DNA from: an uncultured Gluconobacter sp.
GTDB taxonomy: Bacteria > Pseudomonadota > Alphaproteobacteria > Acetobacterales > Acetobacteraceae
NCBI GenBank assembly: GCA_937880175.1
Contig: CALFLO010000135.1
Location: forward strand, 1-23,333
Direction of reading: 5' to 3'
DNA length: 23,333 nt
Positions 1 to 8,396 of the stretch are shown piece after piece. Position numbers and translations under genes: made by a program. Numbering within the stretch: position 1 is the stretch's first letter; every line of letters begins with the position of its first letter. Below the pieces are notes generated by a model. The model searched no databases, was not told where the DNA came from, and saw only the letters and a program-made list of their open reading frames with translations.

Positions 1-6
1 ATTGAT

Positions 7-83
7 GCGCCCTTAGCTCAGCTGGATAGAGCAACAGCCTTCTAAGCTGTGGGTCGATGGTTCGAGTCCATCAGGGCGCACCA
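7..83 (+). tRNA. tRNA-Arg (anticodon UCU)
   Basis: The 77-base cloverleaf folds completely. The acceptor stem pairs 7-13 with 73-79. The D arm has its stem at 16-19 with 29-32. The anticodon stem pairs 34-38 with 46-50 around the loop CTTCTAA, and the anticodon TCT lies at 41-43. The T arm pairs 56-60 with 68-72 around TTCGAGT. The discriminator base is A80 and the CCA end (81-83) is encoded in the DNA. The anticodon reads AGA and perhaps AGG, which are rare arginine codons in GC-rich genomes. It is the only gene on the + strand here and is followed at once by a terminator. Confidence 0.97.
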
Positions 84-92
84 GCCATCTCT

Positions 93-118
93 CAGGCTTG
101 AGTAGCGCCTGTTTTTTT
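93..118 (+). terminator. Intrinsic terminator of the tRNA-Arg gene
   Basis: CAGGC (93-97) and GCCTG (107-111) form a 5-bp GC-rich stem with a 9-base loop, followed directly by seven T residues (112-118). It sits ten bases after the tRNA CCA end. On the - strand the hairpin is not followed by a T run, so it should act mainly on the tRNA transcript and not on the convergent gene that stops at 124. Confidence 0.8.
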
Positions 119-123
119 GAAAA

Positions 124-534
124 TCAGTCTGATGGATTATTGTCCTGATAGGCTTTGAGAAGAGCCTTCTGCATGGCCGCATCCGGGGCGCCCAGAAAGC
201 TCTGCTTCAGGGACGTCTCGCCCTTGAAGCTCAACAGGCCCCAGGCCGCTGAATGATCCTTGGAGAACACCACTTCAAGCTGTTCCGCCGCACAGTCATG
301 TGGGCGACACATATGCCCCAGGATGTAGGACTTGCCGCCAAGGTTGAAATCGCTGACAGGCACGGAGGTTGCACGCGCTGTGGTGACCCATGACGGGAAG
401 GTCAGCATGGCCTGATAGGCCTGGCTGAATCCGTCTTTCCCAGCCAGTTCAGCAGTCGTCGGAGGCGCCGCCGCGGAGGCCGCCTGTAGTGTCGCAAAAG
501 CGAGAAGGGCGGGGAGAAGTCTGGTTATCCGCAT
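124..534 (-). CDS. ivy: Secreted Ivy-family lysozyme inhibitor
   Basis: The protein has 136 residues. A signal peptide is clear: a basic start (MRITR), a hydrophobic stretch to about residue 19, and a likely cleavage after the Ala-Ser-Ala run near residue 21, so the product should be periplasmic. Residues 76-81 read CRPHDC, matching the Cys-x-Pro-His-Asp-Cys loop of E. coli Ivy (CKPHDC), which enters the active site of C-type lysozyme. The following strand (QLEVVFS) and the AWGLLS stretch also resemble Ivy. In known members the protein blocks host lysozyme and can restrain lytic transglycosylases. An ATG at 573 in the same frame would add 13 basic residues before the signal peptide and overlap pncA. 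I chose 534 because GAAGG lies 8 bases upstream of it. The gene probably shares a transcript with pncA. Confidence 0.85.
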   Translation of the reverse strand: MRITRLLPALLAFATLQAASAAAPPTTAELAGKDGFSQAYQAMLTFPSWVTTARATSVPVSDFNLGGKSYILGHMCRPHDCAAEQLEVVFSKDHSAAWGLLSFKGETSLKQSFLGAPDAAMQKALLKAYQDNNPSD

Positions 535-542
535 TGTTCTGA

Positions 543-547
543 CCTTC
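543..547 (-). promoter_or_regulatory. Ribosome binding site deciding the ivy start
   Basis: GAAGG on the - strand lies 8 bases before the ATG at 534 and overlaps the pncA stop codon (546-548). Ribosomes finishing pncA could therefore re-initiate on ivy. It favours the 534 start over the in-frame ATG at 573. Confidence 0.6.
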
Positions 548-1118
548 AGAAGGCGTTTGCGTTTTTCAGCCAAACACCCTGTTTTTCAAGTTTTTTCAGG
601 GCATCGTTTGGGTCGGATTCAATTCCCCGGCAGGCTTCGGGGACGACATCCGTACGATATCCACACTGCACGGCATCCAGCGCCGTTGCCGTCACGCAGT
701 AATCAAGAGCCAGTCCACAGAGGACGACATGCTCTATGCCCAGCCCTTTCAATAACCCGTCAAGCCCGGTCGAGGTTGCGCGGTCATTGTCGAGAAATCC
801 GGAATAGCTGTCGCGTTCCTGCAGGATGCCCTTGCGCACGATGTGTGTCACGGGTTCGGGCAGCAGGGCTTCTGGAAAATCTGCGCCATGGGTTCCTGCA
901 ACGCAGTGGACCGGCCAAAGACCACCCTGCGCGCTGAAGGAGCAGTGATGCGGAGGGTGCCAGTCCTGCGTGGCGATAACAGCCCTGAACGGGCGTCTGG
1001 CCAGCGTATTGACGGCTTTTAGGATGCTGTCCCCGTCTGGTACGGCCAACGCACCACCGGGCAGGAAATCATTCTGGATATCGACAAGGATAAGAGCGGA
1101 GCGGCTGAGATCGGTCAT
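546..1118 (-). CDS. pncA: Nicotinamidase
   Basis: The 190-residue protein is an isochorismatase-fold amidase. It hydrolyses nicotinamide to nicotinate and ammonia in the cytoplasm, feeding the Preiss-Handler NAD salvage route. The catalytic triad is visible: Asp13 (in DIQNDF), Lys96 (in VRKG) and Cys141 (in LDYCV). The metal ligands are also present: Asp52 and His54 (QDWH), a histidine at 57 or 58, and His71 (WPVHC). Spacing matches mycobacterial PncA (D8, K96, C138; D49, H51, H57, H71). The length is near that of other members. The ATG at 1118 places the catalytic Asp where it is expected. I see no strong Shine-Dalgarno. It lies 36 bases after the YtfL-like gene and 11 bases before ivy, so the three may form an operon. 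Confidence 0.93.
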   Translation of the reverse strand: MTDLSRSALILVDIQNDFLPGGALAVPDGDSILKAVNTLARRPFRAVIATQDWHPPHHCSFSAQGGLWPVHCVAGTHGADFPEALLPEPVTHIVRKGILQERDSYSGFLDNDRATSTGLDGLLKGLGIEHVVLCGLALDYCVTATALDAVQCGYRTDVVPEACRGIESDPNDALKKLEKQGVWLKNANAF

Positions 1119-1154
1119 ATCACGATCTAAGCAGTCCGCGTCGGATAACGAAAG

Positions 1155-2504
1155 TCAGTTCAGACGGGTCACCAGCAACTGGTTGATTCTGAAGCCTTCC
1201 ACGTCGACGACTTCAAAGCGGAATCCTGAAGACTGCACACTGTCCGCCTTGCGGGCCATGCGTCGCAGGCGGTTCATGACGAAACCGCCGACAGTGTCGA
1301 AATTCTGGGCATCGTCGAACATGGGAATGTCCAGTTCGCGGATGACATCGCCGATGGGGGCGGCGCCGTCGATCAGCCAGGATTTATCGTCGCGGCGGAC
1401 GATGGCCTGTTCCTCGAACGGGCTGACCAGACCGTCCATTAGGGCGCCCATGATGTCCTTGTAGGTGATGAGACCGACCACGAGACCATATTCGTTGACG
1501 ATCAGGGCAAAGCCTGCCGAGTGCGCCTCGAACTGGGCCAGGGTCTCCCACAGGTTCAGTGTGTCGGGCAGGGACAGGACATCACGGCGCATCCGGAAGA
1601 GCTGACCTGCCACTGGAACCAGCCCCGTGCTTTTGGGTTGCGGCTCGTCCACAACCGCGACCAGTACGTCTTCAGCGCGGATGGACCCGATAACCTTGTC
1701 CAGGCCTCCATCGCATAGCGGATAGCGGGAATAGGGGCGCACCCGGACCTTGTCTCGCTGGCTTTCCGGACTTTCCTGAACGTCAAGGAAGACGATCTCG
1801 TCGCGCGGGGTCATGGCGGAGGTCACGGCGCGGTCCTGAAGGCCGAGGACGTTCTGGATCATCTGGTGCTCTTCTTCCAGAAGGACACCGGAAGCTGTTC
1901 CCGCGGCAAGAATGGCCCGCAGATCCTCGGGCGTTACCGGCTCTACGGTTGCCGCGGCCGGGATCTTGAGGAGTTTGAGCAGCCAGTCGGAAATTTTGGA
2001 GAAGATCAGGACGGCCGGATAGAGAACCTTGAGGGCGACGGCGGGGAACCAGCCGACCTTGAGCGCGATCCTGTCAGGCGCATTCATGGCGATCCGCTTG
2101 GGCAGCAGATCCGCGAACAGAACGAACAGTCCGGTGATCAGGATGAAAGAACACGTTGAGCCCAGATTGCTGGCCAGGGCCGGACTGGTTCCCATCATAC
2201 GGAAACCTTCAGCAATCGGGTCACTCAGCATGGATTCGCTGATGATGCCGCCCAGAACACCGACTGCGTTGAGGCAGATCTGGAGAACCGTGATGACTTG
2301 ACCGCTGTTGCGGCGCAGTTTGAGGAATGCGACCGCTCTCGGGTCTCCTGCTTCCGCCTTGGAGCGCAGCCGGACATCGCGTGCGGCGGCAAAGGAAATT
2401 TCGGACAGCGAGATCAGGATGGAGACGCCAATCAGCGCGACCGTGGCGACAAGGCCCAGCAGGAGAAGAACAATCTGGTGCTGGGAGGAGGGTGAGACTG
2501 ACAT
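1155..2504 (-). CDS. CNNM/CBS/CorC-HlyC membrane protein, YtfL (PaeA)-like
   Basis: This 449-residue protein has the layout of the UPF0053/hemolysin C group. A membrane CNNM (DUF21) domain spans about residues 10-180, with hydrophobic segments near 10-33, 70-92, 113-135 and 148-170. A CBS pair follows at about 225-350 (beginning at the TSAMTPRDE motif), then a C-terminal CorC-HlyC domain at about 365-447. From memory it looks closest to E. coli YtfL, renamed PaeA, which is linked to export of cadaverine and putrescine: shared stretches include SWLIDG, the TVGGFVM-type segment and the final QLLVTR. The related CorC and YfjD proteins act in Mg/Co handling, so the substrate here is inferred. Databases may call it 'hemolysin', but nothing here indicates a toxin. 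It lies 70 bases after ligA. No Shine-Dalgarno is visible before the ATG (see the promoter entry). Confidence 0.88.
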   Translation of the reverse strand: MSVSPSSQHQIVLLLLGLVATVALIGVSILISLSEISFAAARDVRLRSKAEAGDPRAVAFLKLRRNSGQVITVLQICLNAVGVLGGIISESMLSDPIAEGFRMMGTSPALASNLGSTCSFILITGLFVLFADLLPKRIAMNAPDRIALKVGWFPAVALKVLYPAVLIFSKISDWLLKLLKIPAAATVEPVTPEDLRAILAAGTASGVLLEEEHQMIQNVLGLQDRAVTSAMTPRDEIVFLDVQESPESQRDKVRVRPYSRYPLCDGGLDKVIGSIRAEDVLVAVVDEPQPKSTGLVPVAGQLFRMRRDVLSLPDTLNLWETLAQFEAHSAGFALIVNEYGLVVGLITYKDIMGALMDGLVSPFEEQAIVRRDDKSWLIDGAAPIGDVIRELDIPMFDDAQNFDTVGGFVMNRLRRMARKADSVQSSGFRFEVVDVEGFRINQLLVTRLN

Positions 2505-2513
2505 GCGGGACGC

Positions 2514-2544
2514 GTTATACCCTGAAAAAGCGGCATGTTACCAA
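2514..2544 (-). promoter_or_regulatory. Possible promoter of the YtfL-like gene
   Basis: On the - strand TTGGTA (2544-2539) and TATAAC (2519-2514) resemble -35 and -10 boxes, separated by 19 bases, which is longer than ideal. Transcription would begin about 2 to 4 bases before the ATG at 2504, giving an almost leaderless mRNA. This fits the lack of a Shine-Dalgarno. I judged it by eye only. Confidence 0.35.
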
Positions 2545-2574
2545 CTTTCTCACGGTTCTGACTTTGCAGTTCTG

Positions 2575-4626
2575 TTACAGTCCCGCCAGCACGCGCCAGC
2601 CGCTCTCATCGACGGTCTCGATCCCAAGTTCAGCGGCTTTCTTCGCCTTGGAGCCGGCTTTTTCGCCCAAGACGACCAGTGACGTCTTTTTCGAAACGCT
2701 ATCTGTGACCTGCGCACCCAGACGCTCCGCAATGGCCTTGGCTTCCGGGCGTGTCATGGTGGTCATGGTGCCGGTGAAGACAATAACTTTTCCCGAAAGA
2801 TGACCTTCCGACGGAGCTTCTTCAGGAAGGATCTCCGTAAGCTCAGAAGCCAGATCATCGAGGGCTTCGACGTTATGGCTTTCGGAGAAAAACGCCGACA
2901 GTTCATCGGCGATCGCATCGCCCACGCCCATGATTGCGCCGAGCGCTGCGCGGTCTTCAGAGTCCGGACGGGCGGCCAGCATGGCGGTGCGCCAGTTTTC
3001 AAAGCTCTGGTAGTGCCGGGCTAGAAGCTGGGCGTTGCGTTCTCCGATGCGCCGGATGCCAAGCCCGAAAATCAGGCGGGACAGGGGGATGGTGCGGCGG
3101 TCGTCGATGGCGCGGAAGAGGTTGTCGACCGAGAGGCGCCCCCAGCCGTCACGTTGGAGCAGGGCCTCCTCGTGCTGGCGCAGGCGGAAGATATCGCCGG
3201 GTCTGCGGATGTAGCCTGCCTCATAGAATTCACGGATGCTGCGCTCGCCCAGCCCATCGATGTCGAACGCATTGCGTGACACCATGTGGATCAGGCGCTC
3301 CACGATCTGAGCTTCGCAGGTCAGGCCGCCTGTGCAGCGGCGCACAGCCTCTCCATGCACGCGCTCGGCGAGCGATCCGCAGACGGGGCAGTGGTCCGGA
3401 TAGACAAAGGGTTCCGAACGAGGCTCTTCGCTCAGGACGGGGCCGAGGATCTGCGGGATCACGTCTCCTGCACGTTGCAGGCGGACCAGATCACCGACGC
3501 GGACATCCTTGCGGGCAATTTCGTCTTCGTTGTGCAGGGTCGCGCGCGAGACGATGACGCCGCCGACATTGACGGGTTCCAGATGCGCGACCGGGGTCAG
3601 GGCGCCTGTTCGGCCAACCTGAATCTCGATTTCCCGCAGGCGCGTGATGGCTTGTTCGGCCGGGAATTTCCAGGCGATGGCCCAGCGGGGCGCGCGCCCG
3701 ACAAAGCCCAGACGGTCCTGAAGGCTCAGATCGTCCAGCTTGAAGACGATGCCGTCAATGTCATAATCCAGCTCCGAGCGTTCGCGGGCCAGCGTCTCGA
3801 CATAGGCCGGGATATCGCGCGCGTGGGCAATCATCTGGGACAGCGGATTGACGGTGAATCCCCAGCTCCGCAGTTTTTCCAGATAGTCCCAGTGTGTCGT
3901 CGCGACTGGCGAAGACGTGTAGCCCTGCGCATAGGCAAACAGGGAGAGCGGGCGGCTGCGGGTGATTTCCGCATCCAACTGGCGGAGAGAACCTGCTGCG
4001 GCGTTGCGGGGATTGGCGAACGGCTTTCCTCCGCGCGCAACCTGCTGCTCATTGAGGGCCAGAAAGCTGCTTTTCGAGAGAAAGACTTCGCCCCGGATTT
4101 CGATCCTCTCGGGAGATTCGCCGGGGAGTTCGCGTGGAATATCTTTGAGGGTCAGGAGGTTGGCCGTGACGTCTTCGCCTTCGATGCCGTCTCCGCGCGT
4201 GGTCCCGCGCACGAAGCGGCCGTACTCGTAGGTCAGGCTGATGGAGAGGCCGTCGATCTTGGGTTCAGCCACGAACTGGAGTGCCTGCAATCCATCTTCG
4301 TTCAAGCCAAGAAAGCGCCCAACCTTCGAAACAAAGCCATCGAAGCCGTCGGGGTCGAAAACATTGTCGAGCGACAGCATGGGAACGAGATGGCGATATT
4401 TGCCGAAAGCGGAATCAGGAGCGGCACCGACGCGCTGGCTGATGCTGTTTTCAGAGCGCAGATCCGGATGCGTTTCTTCAAGCGCCAGAAGTTCACGACG
4501 TGCGGCGTCATAGACCGCATCGGAAACTTCGGGTTCGTCGCGTCCGTGATAGGCCTCGTCCCACCGCGCAAGGTCCGCTTCGAGTGCAGCGTGACGTTCG
4601 GCGGCGGAAACAGGGGCGATAGTCAT
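2575..4626 (-). CDS. ligA: NAD-dependent DNA ligase LigA
   Basis: The 683-residue enzyme seals nicks in DNA during replication and repair using NAD. Domains in order: an N-terminal NAD-binding Ia domain (start to about 65), the adenylation domain with the lysine that becomes adenylated (Lys123 in EPKIDG), and an OB fold beginning around 320. A four-cysteine zinc finger follows (Cys413, Cys416, Cys431, Cys437), then helix-hairpin-helix repeats (about 450-590) and a BRCT domain (about 608-683, beginning at SGKVIVFTG). Length is normal for the family (about 670). Its ATG overlaps the recN stop by four bases (ATGA), so the two are probably translationally coupled. No terminator is evident in the 70 bases after it. 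Confidence 0.98.
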   Translation of the reverse strand: MTIAPVSAAERHAALEADLARWDEAYHGRDEPEVSDAVYDAARRELLALEETHPDLRSENSISQRVGAAPDSAFGKYRHLVPMLSLDNVFDPDGFDGFVSKVGRFLGLNEDGLQALQFVAEPKIDGLSISLTYEYGRFVRGTTRGDGIEGEDVTANLLTLKDIPRELPGESPERIEIRGEVFLSKSSFLALNEQQVARGGKPFANPRNAAAGSLRQLDAEITRSRPLSLFAYAQGYTSSPVATTHWDYLEKLRSWGFTVNPLSQMIAHARDIPAYVETLARERSELDYDIDGIVFKLDDLSLQDRLGFVGRAPRWAIAWKFPAEQAITRLREIEIQVGRTGALTPVAHLEPVNVGGVIVSRATLHNEDEIARKDVRVGDLVRLQRAGDVIPQILGPVLSEEPRSEPFVYPDHCPVCGSLAERVHGEAVRRCTGGLTCEAQIVERLIHMVSRNAFDIDGLGERSIREFYEAGYIRRPGDIFRLRQHEEALLQRDGWGRLSVDNLFRAIDDRRTIPLSRLIFGLGIRRIGERNAQLLARHYQSFENWRTAMLAARPDSEDRAALGAIMGVGDAIADELSAFFSESHNVEALDDLASELTEILPEEAPSEGHLSGKVIVFTGTMTTMTRPEAKAIAERLGAQVTDSVSKKTSLVVLGEKAGSKAKKAAELGIETVDESGWRVLAGL

Positions 4627-6344
4627 GAAGTCTGATGTCCCAGAAGGCTGTCTGCAGCCCCTCGGGCTGCGTCGGTAATGATGTCGCCCGCAAGCATCCG
4701 GGCGATTTCCTCACGCCGGGCGTCATGGGGCAGGGGTTCGGCCAGTGTTTCGGTCCGTTCATTGCGGATGCGTTTGGCGATCCGCAGATGATGGTCACCA
4801 CGTGCTGCGACCTGCGGGCTGTGGGTAACGACCAGAACCTGCACGTCCTGCGCGACTTTATGCAGCCGGTCTCCGATGGAGGAAGCAGTGGCACCGCCCA
4901 CGCCGGAATCGACTTCATCGAACACCAGTGTGCCGACATCGGAGCGTTCCGCCAGAACCACCTTCAACGCAAGCATGAGACGCGACAGTTCGCCGCCAGA
5001 CGCCACCTTGGCAAGCGGTCCCGGTGACTGTCCCGGATTGGCGGCGATCAGGAAGGAAGCCTGTTCCATGCCCTGACTGTTCCAGTGATCGGGACCGAGA
5101 GCCAGGAGCGATACAATAAAGCGGGCGCGTTCCAGTTTGACGGGGCGGAGTTCGGTGCTGACGGCTTTTTCCAGCTTTTCCGCAGCTTTCTTTCGCGCGG
5201 CAGAAAGCGCACGTGCGGCGTCCTCGTATCCCAGACGTGCTTCGGTCAGGGCAATTTCCAGACGGGCCAGCTCGGCGTTTCCGGAATCGAGAGCTGCGAG
5301 ACGTCTTTTCAGTTCAGCGAGAAAGCCGGGGAGTTCGGCAACGGAGACATTGTGTTTGCGGGCTTCGGCACGGAGGGCGAAAAGCCGCTCTTCCGTTTCT
5401 TCCAGCAGGCGGGGGTCGCCTTCGGTGTCCGCGGCGAGGCGGCTCAGCAGCATTTCGGCTTCCGCCAGGGCTTCCTCGGCCTTGCCAAGGGCGTCAAGTG
5501 CGTCCTGAGCCTGTGTCTGGTGACTGTCCGAAAGGGTTTCCGTTTCGGTAGGCGCGGGCAGCAGTCTCGCCAGAGCGCGGCTGGCCGAGCGCAGGGCCGC
5601 GGCGGGTGCGGAAGACCGGCGGTCGCGCGGCGTCAGTTCCGAAAGTGCGGCGGCTACGGCCTCGCCACGCCGTTCATCACGCTGAAGACTGACGCGGGTT
5701 GCCGCGAGGGCATCTTCTTCGCCCTCCTGCGGGGCCAGACGTTCCAGATCGTCGACGGTCTGGCGCAGCCATGCTTCTTCGCGGGCTGCGGCTTCCATGT
5801 CGGTGCGCGCTGCTTTGAGGGCGCTGCGTGCTGCGGCCCACTGCCGGAAGGTGAGGGCCGTCTTTTCCCGCAGTGCCGGGGCAATTCCAAAGGCGTCCAG
5901 CAGATCGAGATGGGTGCTCTGGTCGGCAAGACCCATCTGTTCGTGCTGGCCCTGGATTTCCACGAGATGGGCCCCCACGCGTCGTAGCAGTCCGACGCCG
6001 ACCGGCTGGTCGCAGATGTAGGCGCGGGAGCGGGCGTCGGGGGTAACGATGCGCCGGAGAACGATGGGGTCCGTGGGGTCTTCGCGGACGATGCCGTGTT
6101 CGTCGAGTAGAGCAAAAACCGGATGATCGCTGGCAATTTCGAAAATTGCCGACACGCTTGCCTGCGTGGCTCCCGAACGTACGAGACCACCGCTGGCACG
6201 TTCGCCAAGAGCCAGTCCCAGACTGTCGAGCAGGATGGACTTGCCGGCCCCGGTCTCGCCGGTCAGGACCGTCAGACCGGGGGCGAGACCGAGATCGAGC
6301 TTTTCGATCAGAACGACGTCGCGGATCGAGAGATGTGTCAGCAT
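4623..6344 (-). CDS. recN: DNA repair protein RecN
   Basis: The 573-residue SMC-like ATPase acts in recombinational repair of double-strand breaks. The Walker A motif GETGAGKS is at 29-36, the QGQHEQ glutamine loop near 131-136, the ABC-type signature SGGELSRL at 449-456, and Walker B LVFDEVDSGVGG near 473-484. Between the ATPase halves lie Ala/Glu-rich coiled coils (about 165-400), shorter than those of chromosomal SMC proteins, as expected for RecN. The start follows bamD by 45 bases with only a weak Shine-Dalgarno. I saw no alphaproteobacterial LexA box (GTTC-N7-GTTC) just upstream. The end overlaps ligA by four bases. Confidence 0.97.
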   Translation of the reverse strand: MLTHLSIRDVVLIEKLDLGLAPGLTVLTGETGAGKSILLDSLGLALGERASGGLVRSGATQASVSAIFEIASDHPVFALLDEHGIVREDPTDPIVLRRIVTPDARSRAYICDQPVGVGLLRRVGAHLVEIQGQHEQMGLADQSTHLDLLDAFGIAPALREKTALTFRQWAAARSALKAARTDMEAAAREEAWLRQTVDDLERLAPQEGEEDALAATRVSLQRDERRGEAVAAALSELTPRDRRSSAPAAALRSASRALARLLPAPTETETLSDSHQTQAQDALDALGKAEEALAEAEMLLSRLAADTEGDPRLLEETEERLFALRAEARKHNVSVAELPGFLAELKRRLAALDSGNAELARLEIALTEARLGYEDAARALSAARKKAAEKLEKAVSTELRPVKLERARFIVSLLALGPDHWNSQGMEQASFLIAANPGQSPGPLAKVASGGELSRLMLALKVVLAERSDVGTLVFDEVDSGVGGATASSIGDRLHKVAQDVQVLVVTHSPQVAARGDHHLRIAKRIRNERTETLAEPLPHDARREEIARMLAGDIITDAARGAADSLLGHQTS

Positions 6345-6389
6345 GACAGCAATGTTGGGAGCATGTCGCTCCGTTTCAAAGGGGCGATA

Positions 6390-7289
6390 TCAGAAGACGC
6401 TGTGCCAGACGCGGGAGAAGAAGCCGCGCTGGTCCTGCTGGCCCGGGTGACTGACCGGCTTCTTGAGATCGCTCTTGAGCAGGTTGTTTTCCCGAAGATC
6501 ATTATAGGCATAACGATACCACTGGCTGTCGGGATAGTTATAGCCCAGAACGGCGGCTGTCTGGTGTGCCTGATCTTTCAGGCCGAGAGACAGATAGACT
6601 TCCACAAGACGCTCAAGCGCCTCGGCAACATGGTTGGTTGTCTGGAAATCCTGCACCACGCGCTGATAGCGGGTCATGGCTGCTTCGTAATTGCGCTGCT
6701 GCTGATACCACCGGCCCACCAGCATTTCCTTGCCGGCCAGATGATCGCGGCACAGATCAATCTTCAGCTGGGCATCACGGGCATAGGACGTCTGCGGGAA
6801 GCGGGTGACAACTTCTTCCAGTGCGTCCAGTGCTTCAACCGTGCCCTGCTGGTCACGTTCGACGTTTGCGATCTGCTCGTAATAGCACAGTGCGAGGAGG
6901 TACCACGCATAGGCTGCGTCGGGGCTGGTCGGGTGCAGCTGAAGATATCGTTCAAGCTGCTGGCCTGAAAGGGCGTATTCGCCCTGAAGGTAGTAGGAAT
7001 ACCCTTCCATCAGCTCCGCGTTACCCGTGAAGCCGGAATAGGGGTAGTTCTGCTGAAGCAGCTCGAATTCGCCACCAGCCAGTTCGTAATGGCCGGAATG
7101 CAGGGCATCGATGCCGTAATTGTACAGGGTCTCGGCATCGGCGGTTTTGGGAATCGCGGGTTTTTCGTGCTGATGCGAAAAAATCGAGCAGCCGGAAAGC
7201 AGCAGAAATCCGCTGACAGCCGCAGCTCTCAGAATGAAACCACCATTCGTGACCGATGCTTCAAAATGACGCTGAGTGCTGCTTGTCAT
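6390..7289 (-). CDS. bamD: Outer membrane protein assembly factor BamD (lipoprotein)
   Basis: The mature protein is a periplasmic lipoprotein of the BAM complex, which folds beta-barrel proteins into the outer membrane. From the ATG at 7289 it has 299 residues: an uncharged hydrophobic signal region, a lipobox LSGC with the lipidated Cys34, then tetratricopeptide-like repeats (for example YNYGIDALHSGHYELAGGEF and the QNYPYS and LHPTSPDA turns) typical of BamD/ComL. A longer frame starts at an ATG at 7352, five bases after lpxC. It would place 21 extra residues ahead of the signal sequence, so I prefer 7289, though the Shine-Dalgarno there (GGGAAGAG) is modest. At 299 residues it is somewhat longer than E. 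coli BamD (245). The C-terminal tail is basic. Confidence 0.92.
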   Translation of the reverse strand: MTSSTQRHFEASVTNGGFILRAAAVSGFLLLSGCSIFSHQHEKPAIPKTADAETLYNYGIDALHSGHYELAGGEFELLQQNYPYSGFTGNAELMEGYSYYLQGEYALSGQQLERYLQLHPTSPDAAYAWYLLALCYYEQIANVERDQQGTVEALDALEEVVTRFPQTSYARDAQLKIDLCRDHLAGKEMLVGRWYQQQRNYEAAMTRYQRVVQDFQTTNHVAEALERLVEVYLSLGLKDQAHQTAAVLGYNYPDSQWYRYAYNDLRENNLLKSDLKKPVSHPGQQDQRGFFSRVWHSVF

Positions 7290-7357
7290 ACCTGCTCTTC
7301 CCGTGGAAGCCCGTCTTATATCACGGGAATGCGCTGACGAAAGACCTGCCATGTGTC

Positions 7358-8392
7358 TCAGGCAGCAACGCGGGCGCGCAGGGTCTTTGTGGCGGTGCGG
7401 GATGAGCCTGTGGGAGCGAAGCGCCAGTTGGCAGCATCGGAAAAAACCGCGCGGAGGAGCTTGTTATTGAGCGTATGGCCCGATTTGTGACCAATAAATC
7501 CGGCCTGCATCCGGTGCCCGGCGCAATAAAGGTCACCAATCGCATCAAGTAGTTTATGGCGGGCAAACTCGCGCTCAATCTTCAGACCTGCAGGATTGAG
7601 GATATTTTCTCCATCCACCACGACAGCGGTTTCCAGAGAGCCTCCACGTGCCAGCCCGATACTCTGCAGATACTCGATGTCCTTGCGGTTGACGAAGGTG
7701 CGGCAGAAAGCGAGCTCTTCCATGAAACGACGTTCATCGAGCTGGATGGCGTAACGCTGGTTTCCGATGGCCTGGGCCGGGAAGCTCAGTGAAATGGCGA
7801 GGGATAGTCCACGCTGGGCAGGGCGCAGTTCGGCGAAGGCGCCGTTTTCACCTTCGACCCGGACGTTGCGCAGGATTTCGATGACCTGTCGGGGCGTTTC
7901 CAGTGTTTTGCGGCCCGCGCAGCGGATCAGAAAGGTAAAGGCATCCGAGGCGCCATCAAGCACCGGCAGTTCAGGGCCACTGACCGTAACGAGGATATTG
8001 TCGATCTCACATGCGCTGAGCGCGGCCATGAGGTGCTCGATCGTTGCAACACGCAGGGACGACGGGTCGGTTTCGCAGGCGACGACCGTGGAGAGACGGG
8101 TATCAACGATATGGTTGTAAAGGGCGGGGAACGAGGGAGAACCCTCGATATCCGAGCGCTGAAACCTCACACCACTATTCGCTGGAGCTGGGGAGAGGAC
8201 CAGATCGACGGTCACGCCACTGTGCAGGGCGATGCCCTGACAGTGAATGGGATTGGCAAGGGTTGTCTGCAGATTTTTCGAACCACTGCGCTCCGGGCGG
8301 GAAGGCGCGCCATCAATGCCTGACACCTTTTCAGGCTGTCTTGCATCGAGGCTTTTCGCCGTGTTGCCACCATGCGTGGACGTAACCTGCAT
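7358..8392 (-). CDS. lpxC: UDP-3-O-acyl-N-acetylglucosamine deacetylase LpxC
   Basis: This zinc enzyme removes the N-acetyl group in the committed step of lipid A synthesis in the cytoplasm. The 344-residue sequence has zinc ligands His120 (in IEHLMAAL), His279 and Asp283 (in HKLLDAIGD), the catalytic Glu119, and the HKSGHTLNN motif with His306. Compared with E. coli LpxC (305 residues, starting just before its VQATGVGLHTG segment) it has about 35 additional N-terminal residues. I accept them because GGAGG lies 4 bases before the ATG at 8392. A GTG at codon 23 is the only obvious rival. The gene begins 116 bases after ftsZ and may have its own promoter. bamD follows 68 bases later. Confidence 0.97.
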   Translation of the reverse strand: MQVTSTHGGNTAKSLDARQPEKVSGIDGAPSRPERSGSKNLQTTLANPIHCQGIALHSGVTVDLVLSPAPANSGVRFQRSDIEGSPSFPALYNHIVDTRLSTVVACETDPSSLRVATIEHLMAALSACEIDNILVTVSGPELPVLDGASDAFTFLIRCAGRKTLETPRQVIEILRNVRVEGENGAFAELRPAQRGLSLAISLSFPAQAIGNQRYAIQLDERRFMEELAFCRTFVNRKDIEYLQSIGLARGGSLETAVVVDGENILNPAGLKIEREFARHKLLDAIGDLYCAGHRMQAGFIGHKSGHTLNNKLLRAVFSDAANWRFAPTGSSRTATKTLRARVAA

Positions 8393-8396
8393 AAAG

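Noticed and set aside
1..123. A phage or island attachment site at the tRNA-Arg 3' end
   Set aside because: tRNA genes are common integration sites, but I saw no repeated copy of the tRNA 3' end, no integrase, and only housekeeping genes beside it.
3286..4635. A 449-codon + strand open frame opposite ligA
   Set aside because: It lies wholly antisense to the well-supported ligA gene, has no recognisable domain, and is of the kind that GC-rich coding produces on the opposite strand.
6345..6389. A LexA (SOS) operator before recN
   Set aside because: recN is SOS-controlled in many bacteria, but I could not find GTTC-N7-GTTC or a close variant in the bamD-recN gap.
7290..7352. A BamD start at 7352
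   Set aside because: It would bury the lipoprotein signal sequence behind 21 additional residues. The ATG at 7289 gives a more sensible signal peptide, although the ribosome binding site is not decisive.
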